From: Streptomyces sp. CoH27
GTDB lineage: Bacteria; Actinomycetota; Actinomycetes; Streptomycetales; Streptomycetaceae
Direction: 5' to 3'
NCBI RefSeq assembly: GCF_020181035.1
Contig: NZ_JAIQYY010000001.1
Location: 265,804 to 316,564, forward strand
DNA length: 50,761 nucleotides
Shown here: one piece after another, positions 47,175 to 50,761 of the stretch
Position numbering within the stretch: position 1 is the first letter of the stretch
How the letters are laid out: each line of letters starts with the position of its first letter
Position numbers and translations under genes: made by a program
Notes under the pieces: model-generated
Seen by the model: only the letters and a program-made list of their open reading frames with translations
Database searches by the model: none
What the model was told of the DNA's origin: nothing

Positions 47175-48824
47175 ATGAGCACCACCGAGTCACGGTCGCC
47201 TGCGGCAGGCACGGCGGAGGCAGCCGGCGGTCAGGCCGTCAAGGAGACACTGGAGGACTACACCCTCCGCTTCGCGCCCCGCAGTTACCGCCGCTGGACC
47301 CCCATGGTCGTGGCGACGACCGCGCTCGGCGGCATCGCCTACATGGCCGACTTCTCCATCGGCGCCGGCATCGGCCTGGCCCACGGCACCGGCAACGCGC
47401 TCGTGGCCATCGCGGTCGCCGCCGTGGTCATCTTCGTCACCGGCTTCCCGCTCGCCTACTACGGCGCGCGCTACAACATCGACCTCGACCTGATCACCCG
47501 CGGCTCCGGCTTCGGCTACTACGGCTCGGTCCTCACCAGCGTCATCTTCGCCAGCTTCACCTTCATCTTCTTCGCCCTCGAAGGCTCGATCATGGCCCAG
47601 GGCCTGAAGCTCGGCCTCGGACTGCCGCTGTGGTTCGGCTACTTGGTGTCCACACTGATGGTCATCCCGCTGGTGATCTACGGCATGAAGGCGCTCAGCA
47701 AGCTCCAGGTGTGGACGACCCCGATCTGGCTGCTGCTGATGGTCGGCCCGCTGGTCTACCTGATCGCCACCGACCCGAGCACCGTCCACCGCTTCCTCTC
47801 CTACGCGGGCACCGACGGCGACGGCGGCGTCAACACCGCGTCCGTCCTGCTCGGCGCGGGCGTGTGCCTGTCCCTGATCGCGCAGATCGGCGAGCAGATC
47901 GACTATCTGCGCTTCATGCCGCCCAAGTCCGAGGCCAACAAGCGCACCTGGTGGACCGCCGTGGTCATGGCCGGTCCCGGCTGGGTGGTGCTGGGCGCGC
48001 TGAAGCAGGCCATCGGTGTCTTCCTCGCGGTGTACATCCTCGCGAAGGTCGGCCCGGCCGCGGCGACCGAGCCGATCCACCAGTTCCGCGGTGCTTTCGA
48101 CGCGATGATGCCGTCCTGGATGGTCGTCCCGCTGGCCGTGGCGCTGGTGGTCATCAGCCAGATCAAGATCAACGTGACGAACGCGTACTCCGGTTCGCTG
48201 GCATGGACGAACTCCTTCACCCGCGTCACCAGGCACTACCCCGGCCGCATGGTCTTCGTCCTGGTCAACCTGGGCTTCGCGCTCGCCCTGATGGAAGCTG
48301 ACATGTTCAGCTTCCTGAACAGCATCCTGGGCTTCTACTCGAACTGCGCGATCGCCTGGGTGGTCACCGTCGCCACCGACATCGGCGTCAACAAGTACCT
48401 GCTGAAGCTGTCCCCGCTCACCCCGGAGTTCCGCCGCGGCATGCTGTATGCCGTCAACCCGGTGGGGGTCGTGGCCTTCGTCGCCTCCTCCGGCCTGTCG
48501 ATCGCGATGTACTTCCACCTCCTGGGTGACGCCCTCCAGCCGTACTCCCCCGTCGCCGCGGCCGTGCTCGCCTTCGCCCTCACCCCTGTGATGGCCGTCG
48601 TCACCAAGGGCCGGTACTACCTGCGGCACGCCGACGACGGGATCGCCGAGCCGCTGCTCGACGCGGACGGCAACCCGAGCGCGGTCACCCTCGACTGCCA
48701 TGTCTGCCACCAGCCGTACGAGCGCCCGGATCTGGCGGCCTGTGCGACGCACGACGCGGTGGTGTGCTCGCTGTGCCTGAGCACGGACAAGCTCGGCGAC
48801 CACGTGCTGCCGGCCGGCGCATAG
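47175..48824 (+). CDS. NCS1-type purine/cytosine permease-like transporter with a cysteine-rich tail
   Basis: A 549-residue transporter with about twelve transmembrane helices, beginning MSTTESRSPAAGTAEAAGGQ at ATG 47175 behind GGGAGGCGAG. Signature regions are FAPRSYRRWTPMVVATTALG, GARYNIDLDLITRGSGFGYY, SLIAQIGEQIDYLRFMPPKS and INVTNAYSGSLAWTNSFTRV, as in the purine-cytosine permease (NCS1) family. After the last helix, ~60 residues form a cytoplasmic tail with CHVCHQPYERPDLAACATHD and CSLCLSTDK, a CxxC...CxxC arrangement that could bind zinc. The substrate is probably a nucleobase or related compound. A hairpin terminator follows. Confidence 0.87.
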   Translation: MSTTESRSPAAGTAEAAGGQAVKETLEDYTLRFAPRSYRRWTPMVVATTALGGIAYMADFSIGAGIGLAHGTGNALVAIAVAAVVIFVTGFPLAYYGARYNIDLDLITRGSGFGYYGSVLTSVIFASFTFIFFALEGSIMAQGLKLGLGLPLWFGYLVSTLMVIPLVIYGMKALSKLQVWTTPIWLLLMVGPLVYLIATDPSTVHRFLSYAGTDGDGGVNTASVLLGAGVCLSLIAQIGEQIDYLRFMPPKSEANKRTWWTAVVMAGPGWVVLGALKQAIGVFLAVYILAKVGPAAATEPIHQFRGAFDAMMPSWMVVPLAVALVVISQIKINVTNAYSGSLAWTNSFTRVTRHYPGRMVFVLVNLGFALALMEADMFSFLNSILGFYSNCAIAWVVTVATDIGVNKYLLKLSPLTPEFRRGMLYAVNPVGVVAFVASSGLSIAMYFHLLGDALQPYSPVAAAVLAFALTPVMAVVTKGRYYLRHADDGIAEPLLDADGNPSAVTLDCHVCHQPYERPDLAACATHDAVVCSLCLSTDKLGDHVLPAGA

Positions 48825-48840
48825 GCCGGGCCCCATGGAA

Positions 48841-48868
48841 CGCCGGTGAGAGAGGGCACCCACCGGCG
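48841..48868 (+). terminator. Hairpin terminator after the permease gene
   Basis: CGCCGGTG (48841-48848) pairs perfectly with CACCGGCG (48861-48868) around a 12-base loop, 17 bases after the permease stop. Confidence 0.65.
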
Positions 48869-48893
48869 AGAGGCCCCGAGGACGCGGTGACTA

Positions 48894-48946
48894 TTTGGTC
48901 TAGTCCTCTTGACGGGTGCACCCGCGGGCGGTTTGGTATGTACCAA
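48894..48946. promoter_or_regulatory. DasR-like site and second palindrome upstream of the chitinase gene
   Basis: TTTGGTCTAGTCCTCT (48894-48909) matches 12 of 16 positions of the DasR-responsive element consensus (core TGGTCTAGACCA). TTGACG overlaps its end as a possible -35. Downstream, TTGGTATGTACCAA (48933-48946) is a perfect 14-bp palindrome. Both are 68-120 bases upstream of the chitinase start, where operators of Streptomyces chitinase genes typically lie. Confidence 0.65.
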
Positions 48947-49013
48947 CGTCAGCCCGGTACGGCATCTCCCCACCCTTCAACGCCCGAGGGGCATCCCCGA
49001 AAGGGGTACTGTC

Positions 49014-50735
49014 ATGCACCTGGCAAGATTTGCACGATGCGCGGCCTCCGCCTGCGCGCTCGCTCTCACGGCCACCGGCGCGGCCGTCGCCCTGGCACCC
49101 GCCGGCCACGCGGCCGCGGCGGCGAGCAGCGTCTACTCCGTAGCCCCCTATGTCGACATGTCGAACGGTCAGGAAGGGCTGCTCGACACCGCCATCACCG
49201 GACACCAGCTCAAGGCCTACACCGCGGCCTTCGTCATCGGCGAGGGCTGCAACCAGATCTGGGGCGACACGCTCCCCATCGGCAACGACTCCTACACCGA
49301 CCCCGAGATCGCCAGGGCGAAGTCGGAGGGCGCGTCCGTCATCATCTCCTCCGGCGGGGCGAGCGGTGAGCCGCTGGCCTGGACGTGCTCCACCCAGAGC
49401 AGCATCGACGCCGGGTACCAGGCGATCATCGACGACTACGGCGTCACCCAGCTGGACTTCGACGTCGAGGGCGCCGCCGTCGCCGACACCGCGGCGGCGG
49501 CCCGGCAGATGCAGGCGATGAAGGACCTCAAGGCGTCCAACCCCAGCCTGCAGTTCTCGATGACCCTGCCGGTGCTGACGAGCGGCCTCACCAACGACGG
49601 CGTCAACATCCTCAAGGCCGCCAAGAACGCGGGCATCAGGATCGACGTGGTGAACATCATGGCCATGGACTACTACGCGGGCACCGGCACCGAGATGGGC
49701 CAGGGCGCCGTCGACGCCGCGAATGCCACCCTGGCGCAGATGCAGTCCGTCGACTCCGGCTACACCTACGCCAACCTCGGCATCACCCCGATGATCGGCA
49801 AGAACGACGACGGCTCCACGTTCACCCTGGCGGACGCCCGGACGGTGGAGAACTTCGCCGCGCAGAACGGCGTGGGACGGCTGGCGTTCTGGGCGGTCAC
49901 CCGGGACCAGCCGTGCAGCGGCAGCGCCAACTCCCTCCCCACGTGCAGCGAGATCAGCCAGAACAGCCTCGCGTTCACGGACGCGTTCGTACCGTACGAG
50001 GGCAGTGCGGGGGGCGGGGGCGGCGGCACGAGCAGCGACTTCTCGCTGTCGCTCGCGCCCGGCTCCGCCTCGGTCGCACAGGGCGGTTCCGCGACCGCGA
50101 CCGTCAACACGGCCGTCACCTCCGGCAGTTCGGAGTCCGTCAGCCTCTCCGCCGCCGGCGCGCCGTCCGGGGTCAGCGTCTCCTTCAGCCCCGGCTCCGT
50201 CACCTCCGGGGGCACATCGACACTGACGGCGGCGGTCGGCTCGTCCGTCCCTGCGGGCAGCTACCCCATCACCGTCACCGGCAGGGCCTCCAGTGGCAGC
50301 CACAGCGCGACGTACACGCTCACCGTCACCTCCGGCGGAGGCGGAGGCGGTGGGGGCTCGCTGACCGACGCGGGCTTCGAGAGCGGCAGCCTCAGCCCCT
50401 GGACCTGCACGGGCGGCAGCGCGGTGGTCTCCAGTCCGGTCCACTCCGGCAGCCACAGCCTCCAGGTCGTCCCGAGCGCGAGCAGTACCGGCGAGTGCGA
50501 CCAGACCGTCACCCTGTCCCCCGACCACACGTACACGCTCACCGGCTGGGTCCAGGGCCCCTACGCCTATCTCGGCGTCAGCGGCGGAGCCGCCGCCAGC
50601 ACCTGGTCGAGCAGCTCCAGCTGGAACCAGCAGTCGGTCACCTTCACGACCGGCAGCAGCGGGACCGTCACCGTCTACGTCCACGGCTGGTACGGCCAAG
50701 CCGACGTCTACGCCGACGACTTCACCCTCGGCTAG
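49014..50735 (+). CDS. Secreted GH18 chitinase with Ig-like and carbohydrate-binding domains
   Basis: A 573-residue exported enzyme. The signal peptide (residues 1-36, ending HAAAAA) is followed by a GH18 barrel (~40-335) with the catalytic motif LDFDVEG, in which D148, D150 and E152 form DxDxE. It continues with SMTLPVLTSGLTNDGVNILK, VVNIMAMDYYAGTGTEMGQG and LAFWAVTRDQPCSGS. A glycine linker (~342-347) leads to an Ig-like/NEW3-type domain (FSLSLAPGSASVAQGGSATA), a second glycine linker, and a C-terminal carbohydrate-binding module (DAGFESGSLSPWTCTGGSAV, VYVHGWYGQADVYADDFTLG). It degrades chitin outside the cell. ATG 49014 follows GAAAGGGG. Regulation by DasR is suggested by the upstream site. 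Confidence 0.92.
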   Translation: MHLARFARCAASACALALTATGAAVALAPAGHAAAAASSVYSVAPYVDMSNGQEGLLDTAITGHQLKAYTAAFVIGEGCNQIWGDTLPIGNDSYTDPEIARAKSEGASVIISSGGASGEPLAWTCSTQSSIDAGYQAIIDDYGVTQLDFDVEGAAVADTAAAARQMQAMKDLKASNPSLQFSMTLPVLTSGLTNDGVNILKAAKNAGIRIDVVNIMAMDYYAGTGTEMGQGAVDAANATLAQMQSVDSGYTYANLGITPMIGKNDDGSTFTLADARTVENFAAQNGVGRLAFWAVTRDQPCSGSANSLPTCSEISQNSLAFTDAFVPYEGSAGGGGGGTSSDFSLSLAPGSASVAQGGSATATVNTAVTSGSSESVSLSAAGAPSGVSVSFSPGSVTSGGTSTLTAAVGSSVPAGSYPITVTGRASSGSHSATYTLTVTSGGGGGGGGSLTDAGFESGSLSPWTCTGGSAVVSSPVHSGSHSLQVVPSASSTGECDQTVTLSPDHTYTLTGWVQGPYAYLGVSGGAAASTWSSSSSWNQQSVTFTTGSSGTVTVYVHGWYGQADVYADDFTLG

Positions 50736-50761
50736 CCCACCCCGGACCGCTCCTCCCCGCG

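Noticed and set aside
47190..48863. 557-codon minus-strand frame opposite the permease
   Set aside because: Histidine/aspartate-rich shadow of a transmembrane protein gene.
50330..50360. Glycine-codon repeats as a repeat element
   Set aside because: GGCGGAGGCGGAGGC encodes the polyglycine linker between chitinase domains.
48900..50699. Long open frame on the minus strand opposite the chitinase
   Set aside because: It mirrors a high-GC coding gene; its product is low-complexity with no domain signature, while the plus strand encodes a full secreted GH18 enzyme.

Overview
The window is high-GC actinobacterial DNA and almost certainly from a Streptomyces chromosome. The signs are a strong G/C third-position bias, GGAGG-type ribosome binding sites, many TetR/MarR regulators with divergent operators, a SigB/SigF-family sigma factor, an F420-type oxidoreductase relic, rare TTA (bldA-type) codons, a secreted chitinase and an antibiotic-type gene cluster. 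No tRNA, rRNA, CRISPR array or intact insertion sequence was seen.

Layout. 1-12.2 kb: stress and housekeeping accessory genes. These are a sigma factor cut by the window edge, a PAP2-diacylglycerol kinase fusion, an internally deleted F420 oxidoreductase, an enolase-superfamily enzyme, a YdeP-like molybdoenzyme, a Rho_N-like small protein, a saccharopine-dehydrogenase-like protein divergent from a TetR, a PPK2 kinase and a VOC protein. 12.6-19.7 kb: an FAD monooxygenase and a four-gene PaoABCD-like molybdenum hydroxylase operon (2Fe-2S, FAD, Moco, XdhC) divergent from a TetR gene, with two identical palindromes between them. 19.8-28.4 kb: TetR/methyltransferase pair with twin operators, DenD-like epimerase, a broken SRPBCC gene, alpha/beta hydrolase, secreted alginate-lyase-family protein, MarR/tautomerase pair with twin operators, benzaldehyde-type aldehyde dehydrogenase and a VOC protein. 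28.4-29.9 kb: an intact urea transporter followed by relics of ureA and ureD, the rest of the urease operon being absent.

30.2-41.0 kb is the most interesting part. A LuxR/LAL regulator, dTDP-glucose 4,6-dehydratase, glucose-1-phosphate thymidylyltransferase, cytochrome P450, glycosyltransferase, a RebO/StaO-like amino acid oxidase and a RebC/StaC-like flavin monooxygenase lie in the order and orientation I remember for staurosporine (indolocarbazole) clusters: staR, then staB-A-N-G divergent from staO ... staC. The staO reading frame loses its C-terminus and runs straight into the last ~28 codons of what looks like a methyltransferase. Everything that should lie between (staD, staP and the amino-sugar genes) is missing. 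staB also carries a one-base frameshift. I read this as a staurosporine-type cluster disabled by a large internal deletion, with staR still carrying a bldA-type TTA codon.

41.1-50.8 kb: CBS protein, dienelactone-hydrolase-like protein, CapA-like protein, muconolactone isomerase next to a truncated LysR gene, a DUF2231-like membrane protein, ~1.3 kb without a recognisable gene, an NCS1 permease with a cysteine-rich tail, and a GH18 chitinase with a DasR-like site upstream.

A recurring theme is gene decay: at least seven loci are truncated, internally deleted or frameshifted. Another is tidy twin-palindrome operators between divergent regulator/target pairs. All identifications come from reading motifs and remembered family sequences; no searches were run.
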